From assembly GCA_944472155.2 (NCBI GenBank), contig OX235277.1:38140804-38204803 (forward strand): a stretch of 64,000 bases of DNA, read 5' to 3'. Position 1 is the stretch's first letter. Every line of letters starts with the position of its first letter. The DNA comes from Trichobilharzia szidati. Taxonomy: Eukaryota > Platyhelminthes > Trematoda > Strigeidida > Schistosomatidae. Below are positions 34,430-43,595 of the stretch, piece by piece. A program made the translations under genes and the position numbers. The notes under the pieces are model-generated. The model saw nothing but the letters and a program-made list of their open reading frames with translations, was not told the origin of the DNA and searched no databases.

Positions 34430-35715
34430 CGGTATCAGTTAGAGAACCAGTGAAAACCAGCTGTGAGTACTGAAAAGTTGTTTCATCCTAGTTTGGGAAT
34501 CATCGAAAATACGCACCCACTTACAAGGCAAGCTCGTATACCATCCAGGCAGTGGGACCCGATTCCTTAATGGCCAGCTCATGAATTTTAACTTCTACCA
34601 ATTCGTGATTTTGGCGCGACCACCAACCAATGTCATTGATGGGAAGTTCATCCTCACATCCTGACTGAATGAACCTCACTGTTCACGACTTCTCACTAGA
34701 ACTCCAGGCAACTCCGTCCTATAGAAAGTCACTAGCAAGCATAAGATTGATTTCCAGTAGTTCGTTTGCGCGTCGGTGGCATAGCGGTTAGGACGCTCGC
34801 CGATCATGCATATGGTCCGGGGTTCGATCCCCGACTGGCGCATTCCTCTAACTTGCTAAACCAGAAATAATGCTGGTGAAGACGAAAGGTCGGGCATGAG
34901 GCTAGCAACCCCATCCTGTTAAATAAACACTGCTACAGAAACTTTAAGCTACTAGCTTGAAGCCCTCTGTTCCGCTGGGGAACGTGAAGGAATAAAAAAA
35001 AGTTGGTTTGTAAGAATTAGATTGGTTAGATAATTGGAACCTATGATCCCAACTGAAAATCACTTATCTAGTGAAACTTCAAATTCCAAGCGCTAATTAT
35101 TAACTTCAATCATTCCCACTTTTCACAGCCAAAGATACTTTAACAAATAATTCGTTTTAATCAAGCTACTTATAAGTAGTATAACGTCAAATGGGCAATA
35201 TTATTTCAACACAGATTTCGTGACAAACCAAGATCAGTTGGCGATCATTAAGAAAACAAGAAATATTCAAATGCTCACACCTGCAACCCTACCACTAGGG
35301 ACCAAATCTCCGCTCTTTAGATCACAAGACTAAGCTTTCTGACCATTTAGCCACATAGAGAGTGACTCAATAACTCATGAATTTTAACCTAGTCAATTGG
35401 TGACATTAGCGATACCAACGACCCATGCTTCCGCTAAGCACCAATTTCACATCTCGACATGGTGGGCTCCACTGATCATTACTTCCCGCTACGGCTTCGG
35501 TGTGTCTACCCACCGGCTATCAGTGTAGATCGAAATTAGTCTAAATTCCTAGAAAAAAATTACTCATAATCAAAATATCAATCTGCAACTTATTCACAGC
35601 CACTGGATGGATGTCCTCAAGCTGTACTGAGTGAGAAGTAGTGACCAGTGGGGTCCACCATATGTTGAGGTGTTGTGGACTTCCATGTATGGGAAAGGTT
35701 AGTGATTACACTTTT
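34430..35715 (-). mobile_element. Composite repeat (SINE-A2 plus repeat D), interrupted by SINE-C
   Basis: On the - strand: repeat D (35715 to about 35036), a short joint, then SINE-A2 (34768-34430). The same D plus SINE-A2 order, uninterrupted, occurs at 43575-44620 on the + strand, so the roughly 1.05-kb unit moves or duplicates as one. Repeat D has its own tRNA-like box pair (agtggctaaatggtcagaaa; ggattcgatccct in the other copy). No protein is encoded. Confidence 0.65.
34769..35000 (+). mobile_element. SINE-C, intact copy with target duplication
   Basis: Box A TGGCATAGCGG (34777-34787) and box B GGTTCGATCCC (34821-34831) form a tRNA-like pol III promoter. The body continues to tctgttccgctggggaac and ends in an A run. 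It is flanked by agttcgtttg (34759-34768) and agttggtttg (35001-35010), a 10-bp target duplication with one difference. It sits inside the composite SINE-A2/D repeat. Confidence 0.82.
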
Positions 35716-35744
35716 TCACAAATAGATAAGAGTAGCAGTCATTC

Positions 35745-35905
35745 ACGAATCATGAATTCCAGTCTAAATGGCTGCATAGACAACGAGGTCGGCGTTGTAA
35801 CGTGAAGTTCCTGAGTCCAACGACTGGTGAAGTCATGGGTTTACGCTGATGAAGGGTCCCAAATTATGACGAAACAGCTGTCCAGTGCTTCCCAATTTTC
35901 ATTCA
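35745..35905 (+). mobile_element. SINE-A fragment
   Basis: Contains gctgatgaagggtcccaaat, gacgaaacagctgtccagtg and a degenerate upstream head. Confidence 0.55.
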
Positions 35906-36480
35906 TGAAAAAATCTACATTGAAATTATTATTATTATCATTATAGCACTAATAATCACAGTACGGAACGACAGTGAATTCTGTTGTAAAAGAGGAACAG
36001 TAACTGGAAAAATCTACCTCATCTCTGGTACACCGCATAGTTAAATAAGAAAGAAAATGTTTTTCGCTACCGTTCGATTAACACTGGTTCGTGAATAAGG
36101 AGCACAGTACAATTTGTTTGCTATCAGACTTTGTGAATCAGCTTACCCTTAACCCTAAGTAACATTGCTTTCGTTGTTAAAATTATTAATCTTTAAGCTT
36201 TGTCGTCAACTTAAACTTGCAATAATCAATCCCTGACAAGGCACACTTCAACAATAAGCTGTTTAGGTCGTAAAGGTTTCTTTTAGAAATGAAAGATTTG
36301 CATAAACCCCGTTAACAAGCTACAAGAAGTATGAGATCAAGGTCAACTTAAATGTCATGCCCGACTGACTGCCGAAATTCACCATCACACTGTAAGTTTA
36401 CTGGAGGGTTATGTCATTTAGTTGAACAGCCTTATTATAAAGCTGACTATTAAACTCTGATAAGTACTAGGGATTTAATG
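35906..36480. other. No recognised feature
   Basis: An (ATT)-rich patch at about 35930-35945. Nothing else supported. Confidence 0.35.
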
Positions 36481-37680
36481 GACTACCTAGAGAATGGTCT
36501 GTTTGAGTCAACTGTCCCATAATTGTAAACTGTACGCAGAATATGTGAACGACCTTTTTATCATTTGTGAGGACAATTATGAACTTGAGCTTTTAAAAAC
36601 TGCCATCCATTGGCGAAATTCACTCTTGAAATAGAAAACGAATCAGAAATGCCTTTTCTTGACGGTGAGAGCTGTCTGCTAGACAAAATTGGTAGACAGC
36701 AATTTACGTCAATGTTTACATCCCATATCTTGGTCATGAGAAAAAAAACAAGAACAAAGGCTAACTCAACAACCAATAATAGCAGACTTTGCGTGGGTGG
36801 ATTCGATTAGCAGATTTATGGTCTGACCTTCAAAGAAACGGCCACAAAGAGATGACAGAATAACTTTCAGTGAGAAAACAACCAATCTGAATACGCTGTT
36901 TTTCTACTAGTTATAACGAATAACAATGTACATAAAATATATAAATATCTTTTGATTTCCTCAATAAGCGATATGTTAGCTTGCTCTTGTCTTCCGTCGT
37001 TACAGCTACAGCTCCTTTTGGAAACCTTCGGAAACCTACATGGGGCAGTCAACTAACAAGTTTCTGAGTTTGGATGCCTACTGAAAAAAGGGAATCGCTT
37101 ATCACATACATCCGACACTCTGGAAGAAGAATTAGACCTCCTGAAAGAAATCTCTATCTAAAAATACATGAACTTTTGTTTTAAGGAAAACGTAACCTAC
37201 AGCATCCTTAGGAGGGAAATTTCAACTTCGTTGAGAAGTAAATCCTTCGCAGTGACCCATTAAGAGTAATGTTCTCCAGTCGTCCAGTGATCTGCAAAAG
37301 TCCTAAAGACAGTATCTCGAAGCTGACAACTTCTGTGTGCATATATCAAGTAACCTGTTCAGGTGGAGCCAAGTATATTGGTCGTTCAATGTGTATCCTG
37401 TCTAAATAGATTCAAGAACACTATCCCGCATAGTTCCAGAAAAGTAGCAGTGGCTCTATAAAGAGTTCTACAATTAAACACCTTGTCAATACTCTTCATT
37501 CTGCATCTACAAACGTGTGCTTCAAAGTAATTTCCAAAGTGAAGAACAACCTGCTAAAGACAATACGCCTTTGCCTCTTTTGCATTCATGAAGCACTAGC
37601 CATTCAGACAGAGAAACTTGAGTTATCCATACAGCCACTTCTATCATGGTTTTCTAATTGTTTGTTAAGCTTCCTCTGAA
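36481..37680 (+). pseudogene. PLE fragment interrupted by a solo-LTR-like repeat
   Basis: The left part gives KFTLEIENESEMPFLDG (RT palm end) at 36610-36663. After the LTR-like insert the frames give thumb traces (SDTLEEELDLLKEI-like at about 37110-37160) and an endonuclease core with CSGGAKYIGRSMC near 37350-37395, then EHYPA and SSTIKHLVNTLHS-like. Many stops. Confidence 0.7.
36660..37004. mobile_element. Solo-LTR-like repeat, copy 3
   Basis: Same family as 13756-14107 (gtgagagctgtctgctagac to gtcttccgtcgttaca). It splits a PLE open frame. No clear target duplication; the left terminus differs slightly. Confidence 0.6.
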
Positions 37681-37904
37681 AACCTACGTAATGTCACATT
37701 TTCGTTCATTCCCATTTGCATTCTGATTATAACTCATTCAGTGAATTATTTATCTTATTACATAACTCTAACAACGTTATTCAACTCCTCCTATCTACTG
37801 ACCAATACTGACAGTCTTCCCACCCACCCCCTCACGTTCAGGAGAGAGCATATGAGTTAACTAACCCTATTTCTTTTCATTGAATGCCATTAGTCATTGG
37901 ACAT

Positions 37905-39505
37905 TATCATTATTATTCCCTTACGTTCAAAGTAGAACATAGGACTTCAATAACACATTCCCACTTTGTTCTGTTTTCTACCGTCCTCTTCAACTGGGTC
38001 CACCAGTGAGCATAATCTAGCATTTCCGCTGCCCCACGCGATCTCCTCCATTTTACCCTCGCGCTGAAGACTCACTCGCTGCTTTCCATTGAGATTCCAC
38101 TTGAGAAATGGCCTGCATTGCACGCAGTGTCATTTGACGGCCTCCTCAATGTATGCCCGATCCATCTCCACATTCTCCTATATATTTGTTGAAAAGTCGG
38201 CTCTTGGTTCGTTTGTTTCCATAGTTTCTTGTCACTAATTCCGTCTGGCCATTTGATCTTCAGTTGTTGATGAAAGTTTGCAGCGGCCTGTTAGAAATCC
38301 TTTTCGTTACGCGTCAAGTTTCTAACCCGTATAGGAGGACCTACTTGACATTAGTGGTGAAAATTTGAATCTTGTTCCTTATGCTGAGTGCAGAAGATTT
38401 CCAAACTGGTTTCAGGTTGATGAAGGCGTTTTTCATCTTTCCGATTCTGACTTTGACACCTTCAGCCGTTCCAACTGCCTGTGGTTGAAACAATGCTGCA
38501 TAAACAGATAAGCAAACAAGTAACTTCTGTCAAATCTCTCTCACTGATAGTAAATGGTGTCGATTGTTGTTGTTGCTGTCGCTGTTGGTTGGTGAGTAAC
38601 TTCATCACCTGCGTCTTCTCTATGTTCACCTGCAGTCCTACATTCTCTGCCTGTCTCGCCTCTTCTGCCACTTTGTTGCTTTTCGCCTGTAAGTCTTCGA
38701 GTTTGTGTGACATTACACATAAATCATCCACGCGTGGAATATAGATCTTGTAGAATCTTCCTATCGGTGGTCCAATGTATTCCTGTTTTCTCGCTCTCTG
38801 TACACAGTTTGACGCATAATCCAGTCCACCAGATTTAGGAATATCATCGTGGGTGAGAATAGGTAGCCAGCTTGTTTTACTCCTCTCTTCACTTCGAACG
38901 CCTCGCTGAGTTCCCCGTTTTGCATCATCTGACACGTGGCAGTCATTGATATATAAGCAGCCGTTGAATGAGGTCGATAACGACTTGGGCATTACACGCC
39001 GTAGTGTTGAAGTTGTTTCCAAATCAATTTCCTGTCAACGCTGTCTATTGAAGGCCTTTTCGTAGTCGATGAAGTTGAGGTACAGGTTTGGCTGCCAACC
39101 TACGCTTTGTTCTATGATGATAATGCGTTGGGTTGCAATTTGATCAGCACACGACTCGCCTTTCCTCAATCCAGCTTGCTCTGGTCGATGGTGCAGAGTT
39201 CTGCATTCAGTTCATCCTTTATTCTCTCCAGGAAGATGCGACTTAGCATTTTACTTGGTGTGGACAGGAGGATTATTCCACACCAGTTCTTGCGCAGGCT
39301 TAAGTCTCCCTTCTTTGGTAGCTTGACAAGGTAGCTGGCCTTTCTTCCAATCGGTAGGCACCTTTCCCTCCTTCCAAACCTTTTGCAATAATGGCGTGAG
39401 CACATCTGCCACAGTCCCTGAGGCCGTGTCATTGAACATAGCCAGAATAAACAAGGCGACGAGTATAACCGAAGATTTCTCCGACTTTCATTTGTTTGTA
39501 TCACA
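37905..39505 (-). pseudogene. RTE-like LINE, reverse transcriptase to 3' tail
   Basis: On the - strand, 39504-39166 and neighbouring frames give TASGTVADVLTPLLQKVWKE, KKGDLSLRKNWCGIILLSTP and SKMLSRIFLERIKDELNAEL. Then come DYEKAF-like, GVKQAGYLFSPTMIFLNLVD, WIMRQTVYRE, VDDLCVMSHKLEDLQAKSNK and GLQVNIEKTQVMKLLTN, and finally the C-terminal region and tail at 37905 (atgttctactttgaacgtaa). It is the longest RTE-like copy here, still frameshifted and lacking the 5' endonuclease. Confidence 0.85.
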
Positions 39506-40174
39506 ACATAATGTAATATTTGGAATTAGATAAAATTCTAAGGAATCCGACAGTGAACACAGATGACAGGACATCATATCAGTCGATAAATTCACACATT
39601 ATTAGACCTTAGTCGAGTATGAAGTCTGTGGGATAGTTAAAAGATCACGCCCCAAAAGCACAAAAATATTTCAAAAGGCTAATCGTTATTGAAAGAATAT
39701 TCTCTGTGATACCGTCTTCATCTGATTCTACTAACATTCATTTTTTATCCGTCATTTGCTACTCTTTCTTTAGTGTTTGATTGCCTACTACTTACGATTA
39801 GTAAGTAGTATGAATATATTTTTTAACTTCTTAAACACGCCTGTGTTTGCTATTGAAGTTTAACTCACTTAAATATATTTCTGCTCTATCTAATTGATGA
39901 ATAGTAATTGGTTCCTTAGAGTTGAACATTATCTGCTGTATATACTTTATTTATGTACTCGTTATTGTTGAGCATTGTTCATATGCATCTCTTTATTCCG
40001 TGCCTGGCATTCGCGCACAGCTCTGCTGCTTTTACTTATTGACTCACGCTGATTGTGCCTTTTGACGGCATTCAGCCACAGACACCTCTCAACTGAGATT
40101 CGTATATGAAATTTCATGTTTTATGTTTAATTTGGCACCGTATTTTAGACAAATCCTGTGTTTTCAGGTTTTAC
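39506..40174. other. Unassigned; may be upstream PLE sequence
   Basis: Lies between an RTE-like copy and the first terminal repeat of the PLE at 40175. No coding motif. Confidence 0.35.
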
Positions 40175-40218
40175 ACGTCACTCAACATGTCATTCACTAT
40201 TATGTATATATAACTATA

Positions 40219-40259
40219 GAACCTGGTGATGAAGTTATCGAAAAGAGTATTCTTTGTTC
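40219..40259 (+). ncRNA. Hammerhead-like motif in the PLE 5' terminal repeat
   Basis: GAAC (40219-40222) pairs perfectly with GTTC (40256-40259) as stem I. The core is CTGGTGA (A6 to G), GAAA is at 40240-40243, and stem III is AAGA/TCTT with a 4-base loop and cleavage base T40255. The 10-base stem II region does not pair well. Related PLE ends elsewhere keep the same layout. Confidence 0.45.
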
Positions 40260-40291
40260 AATAAACATTCTTTTGAAAATTATAACGTGCT

Positions 40292-41012
40292 AGATAGTTG
40301 AAGGTAATCGGCAGGAGCTCTTAAACCTACGCTTCGTGTTAGCTGGCACTCATCAGCAAGGCGTATCTGCAACCTTGAAGGAGCTGATGACCATTCTGGG
40401 ACTCGCACTCGCGTCACCCAGTACTGCGGACAGAGACGTTACCACTGAGCTATGCAGGTTCGCGACTGACCTCCTGTAGGACTGTATTCGATATTTTTGA
40501 TTGCACACTAGTCAGTAACTAGTGTAATGTGTCTAGTCCTATCTTCGGTGCAGGCTGAATTCTATCAGTCATGTTTGCAATGTGGCCACCATGCTAGGTG
40601 ACTCACCATTACGGTGCACTGTGAATTGTTGGTATTAGATGGTTGGAGGCAATCGGCAATCAAAAATATCCAATACAGTCCTACAGGAGGTCAGTCGCGA
40701 GCCTGAATAGCTCAGTGGTAACGTCTCTGACTGCAGTACTGGGTGACGCGGGTGCGAATCCCAGAATGGTCATCAGTTCCTTCAAGGTTGCAGATGCGCC
40801 TTGCTGATGAGTGCCAACTAGCACGAAACCTAGGTCCAAGTGTTCCTGCCGATCGCCTCCAACCATCTAATATCATCACTAACAATGTACACCGTGATGG
40901 TGAGCTACCTAGAATGGTGGCCACATTGCAAACCTGACTGATAGAATTCAGTCTGCACCGAAGATAGGACTAGACACATTACACTAGTTACTGACTAATG
41001 TGCAATCAAAAA
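40292..41012. mobile_element. SINE-B inverted pair inside the PLE
   Basis: The - strand member (40660-40292) starts and ends with the post-hammerhead segment (ctgccgattgcctccaacca and ctgccgattaccttcaacta), so it is slightly longer than one unit. The + strand member (about 40661-41012) starts at tcaaaaatatccaatacagt and ends at gtgcaatcaaaaat, a different permutation. In the + member box A is TAGCTCAGTGG (40708-40718) and box B GGTGCGAATCC (40751-40761). Confidence 0.8.
40798..40842 (+). ncRNA. Hammerhead ribozyme, SINE-B type, intact by inspection
   Basis: Stem I CTTG/CAAG (40800-40803 with 40837-40840; other copies extend it to GCCTTG/CAAGGC). Core CTGATGA is at 40804-40810. Stem II is GTGC/GCAC (40811-40814 with 40821-40824) around loop CAACTA, GAAA is 40825-40828, and stem III is ACC/GGT with a 2-base loop. 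Cleavage is predicted after C40836. Every conserved hammerhead position is present. It follows a tRNA-like pol III promoter, as in the schistosome SM-alpha SINE. Self-cleavage is predicted, not shown. Confidence 0.78.
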
Positions 41013-41879
41013 TTTTAATGTGCGTTTTTAATCAGTTAAACTGCGATGAGTCACCTCTAGCATTGAATGTTTCCATCGAGAACGTAAAGTTTAACGCTAA
41101 GCTTCATGAAACAAACGCTACGCTGGAATTCATCAACAACTGCATCGAATCAAATCACTATCCTGAAGTTTACTACAAGTCTCTACGTCGAAGCACAGTT
41201 CATCCCTATAAGAATACGCTGAAACGATATACATTAAACTAAACAGACTCTTTATCTACATACATACAAGAGAATGAAATGAATATCGCTCGCAGGCAAT
41301 ATGCGGTAGATGAACTGCCAGAAGACCTCAGAACATCTTTTGTGGAATACATTTCTCAAGTAAGTGAACGAAGGGTTCAGAAGAAGCAGATAGAGCTTAT
41401 GAAAGGACTTGAAAGGAAGCCAGAGGCTGGTAAATTTCCAGCAGATCCTAAAAAGTACGTCTACAGATAGAGTAGCGTTGAATTAAATAAGGTGCAACTT
41501 GAAGTACTTTCCCTTGGCCTTAGATTTTGTGACAGACCGAAACGAGCTAATCACTTAGATACTGATAGTGAATTTGAAAACCTATCTAGTCAAACAAGGG
41601 ATCTAGTTCCATCATCCACCCTGGAATTAGAACTCTTCAAATCCAGTCTAGTGGATTGTTGTTATCAGTACAAAAACATCAAATGCGACAGTAAACGTTT
41701 CTTGACAAAGGAGCACAGAGAAGAACTAAAGAAACTGACAATCACAAAGCTTGATAAAGGATCAAAAGTAGTCCTCCTTGATAGAAGTGACTATATTAAA
41801 AAGATGAATGATATATTGAAGGACACACAGAAGTTTCAAGAACTTGAGGAGAAAGAAGATTTCAATAACAAAATAGAGA

Positions 41880-42113
41880 ACGAATTAACCAGAATTTAAT
41901 TGAATTTTGGATTTTCCCGTCGATTGATTGGACCAAAGTGCTCGGTCTCAGGTTCACATGTCGGCTTCTTGAGCAGATGCTTTGACGATGTCTGGGCATT
42001 TAATTAGTATTTAATTGGTGGATGGTGACTGACGAGTCCCAAATAGGACGAAATGCGCATCCTGGATTCCACTGCTAGTCACCGTCCACCAATTAAATAC
42101 GAATTAACCAGAA
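41880..42113 (+). mobile_element. Short insertion (41895-42098) with hammerhead and 15-bp target duplication
   Basis: ACGAATTAACCAGAA occurs at 41880-41894 and again at 42099-42113, splitting the PLE frame between ENELTR and SLKKLRE. The 204-bp insert begins TTTAATTG and ends CAATTAAAT, and its right half is one long hairpin ending exactly at the insertion edge. It has no tRNA-like boxes and no reading frame. Confidence 0.82.
42007..42100 (+). ncRNA. Hammerhead-type hairpin, SM-alpha-like core
   Basis: Core CTGACGA (42029-42035), stem II GTCC/GGAC (42036-42039 with 42046-42049), GAAA (42050-42053), stem III ATG/CAT around CG, cleavage base C42061, then tggattccactgctagtcac, closely like the schistosome hammerhead I recall. 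A 24-bp outer helix pairs 42007-42030 with 42077-42100 (16 perfect, one U-G, 7 perfect). The base of stem I is changed: the usual CCAG partner of CTGG is missing and the outer helix runs into the core, so activity is doubtful. Confidence 0.65.
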
Positions 42114-42499
42114 GTTTGAAGAAACTAAGGGAGTAGGAGATATTTTCTGAAAGTTTATATGAAGAAATCTGGCCAACGGGTGAGTACAGGCGAAGATTGT
42201 ATGGCCTACCTAAAGTGCATAAACCAGAGGTACCGTTAAGACCAATACTTGATACGCGAAATTCGCCCTACCCTGCTCTAGCTCAATAGTTAGTAAATAT
42301 TCTCAAACCTTTGCACGAGAAGATAGTGAAACATTGCGTCAAAGATGTATTTGAATTCGTTGACAAAATCAAAGATATTAATATGAAGGATAAAACTATG
42401 ATATCTTTAGACACAACACCTTTATTCACAAATGTACCTCTAGCAGGAAACGGTTTGTAACAAAAGAAGTTTAGTAAGGACCCTCAGCGGCAGGATTAG

Positions 42500-43155
42500 A
42501 GCTATATGCTCAGAAGAGGTAAATGAAGATGCACTAAGGATTGAATATGACACCCTAATTGAAAACAGCTACCCAGAAAAGTTCATCGACAAACACATGA
42601 CCAAGAAAGCAGAAAAGGACTATTCTCTATCTGAAAATAAGAAGCCTTTATATCTACAACTGCAATTCAAGGGTCACGCACCTCGTGAAATAATTACTAA
42701 CAAGTTAAGAAATTCAGTTCAAAGAACTTTCATTACCGGTAAACTGCAAATCATTTTCTACACAACCGATGGTGATTCCTCGATTGAAAGATGAAGTACC
42801 TATATTGTATTTACCAATTCAACTGCGCTTGTGGTGGAGTGAGTTATATTGACCAGTGCTTTAGGAAATTGATTTTTAGTGCTCTAGAATGTCTGCCAGT
42901 GTGAATAAATAAATGTGTAGTAGAAACCATCATCAGTTCGATGTTACACCACGCGGTCCAGACCGGCTACAAAGCCAGCAATGAAGAATCCTTCTCTATC
43001 ATCTACCGGGTTCTAAATAAATTGCCAATAACACCCAGGTATCGCATACTCCAAACAGGTGTGGCTATCGCGATTCGCGTGAAACAACTCGTGCTCTGTG
43101 TGAAGAAGAAACACCTCGAGCTAGCCACTACCACTGTCCTGGCCGGCCTTCAGTG
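42500..43155 (+). pseudogene. PLE C-terminal part: endonuclease
   Basis: After the internal deletion, frames give thumb-like EVNEDALRIEYDTLIENSYP, then KAEKDYSLSENKKPLYLQLQ, the GIY-YIG trace CACGGVSYIDQCFRKLIF near 42825-42880 and HHAVQTGYKASNEESFSIIY. Frameshifted. Confidence 0.7.
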
Positions 43156-43356
43156 AAGACTATAAATTCATGAATTTCCATTATGAACAACTTCCCAAAT
43201 TTCTCCAATATTCCGTGTGTATTATGTTATGTTGATGCTATTGAACTGTAATCCATTGATATTATTAGTATTATTGATTCGATGTAATTTAAACATTAAT
43301 GTTGTTAGTAACACTAATTCATTCATTCACAATTATGAATGGGTATATAACTTGTA

Positions 43357-43397
43357 GAATCTGATGATGAAGTTATCGAAAAGAGTGTTCTTTGTTC
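43357..43397 (+). ncRNA. Hammerhead-like motif in the PLE 3' terminal repeat
   Basis: Stem I GAAT/GTTC (with one G-U), canonical core CTGATGA (43361-43367), GAAA (43378-43381), stem III AAGA/TCTT, cleavage base T43393. Stem II (43368-43377) pairs poorly. It is the direct-repeat partner of 40219-40259. Confidence 0.45.
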
Positions 43398-43479
43398 AGT
43401 AACCATTCTTTTGAAAGTTTTAATAACTGTTCGATTATCGTCCCGAATTTCTTTTGGAAGATATATATATTTATATGTT

Positions 43480-43595
43480 TTCCATCTCTTTAACTATTTA
43501 TCACTATATAGTATTTTCCTTCAACTGCATGAGATTCAATTGATTTTTCATTGACCTTGACAGTAGATTGACCTGCATATATATATATATATGTG
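43480..43595 (+). repeat. Inverted repeat arm (partner at about 45475-45610)
   Basis: tttatcactatatagtattt through tagattgacctgcatatata is the reverse complement of the 45475-45610 stretch. It starts right after the PLE tail. Confidence 0.5.

Larger units (their letters stand above)
41035..42460 (+). pseudogene. PLE N-terminal region and start of reverse transcriptase
   Basis: Frames read NVKFNAKLHETNATLEFINN, RRQYAVDELPEDLRTSFVEY, VQLEVLSLGLRFCDRPKR, EELKKLTITKLDKGSKVVLL, DRSDYIKKMNDILKD, then YGLPKVHKPEVPLRPILDTR, VKHCVKDVFEFV and TMISLDTTPLFTNVPL. LDKGSKVVLLDRSDY and GLPKVHKP-PLRPI are the conserved start of Penelope RTs. In-frame stops at several points and an insertion at 41895 break it; RT stops at the TNVPL block. 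Confidence 0.85.
40175..43440 (+). mobile_element. PLE with flanking direct repeats, the most complete in the window
   Basis: Direct repeats of about 95 bp (40190-40285 and 43330-43425; shared gatgaagttatcgaaaagag) bound the element. Between them lie a SINE-B inverted pair (40292-41012), the N-terminal region and early RT (41035-42460), a large internal deletion, the endonuclease (42500-43155) and the 3' tail. A short hammerhead-bearing insertion sits at 41895-42098. Broken frames and deletion make it inactive. Confidence 0.8.

Noticed and set aside
34777..34842. Possible genuine tRNA gene
   Set aside because: Boxes A and B are good, but the sequence continues into a repeated SINE body with A-rich end and target duplication, and related heads occur many times.
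34880..34910. Hammerhead-like ctggtgaagacgaaaggtc in SINE-C
   Set aside because: Other SINE-C copies read ctggtaaagagggaaggt and no helices pair consistently.
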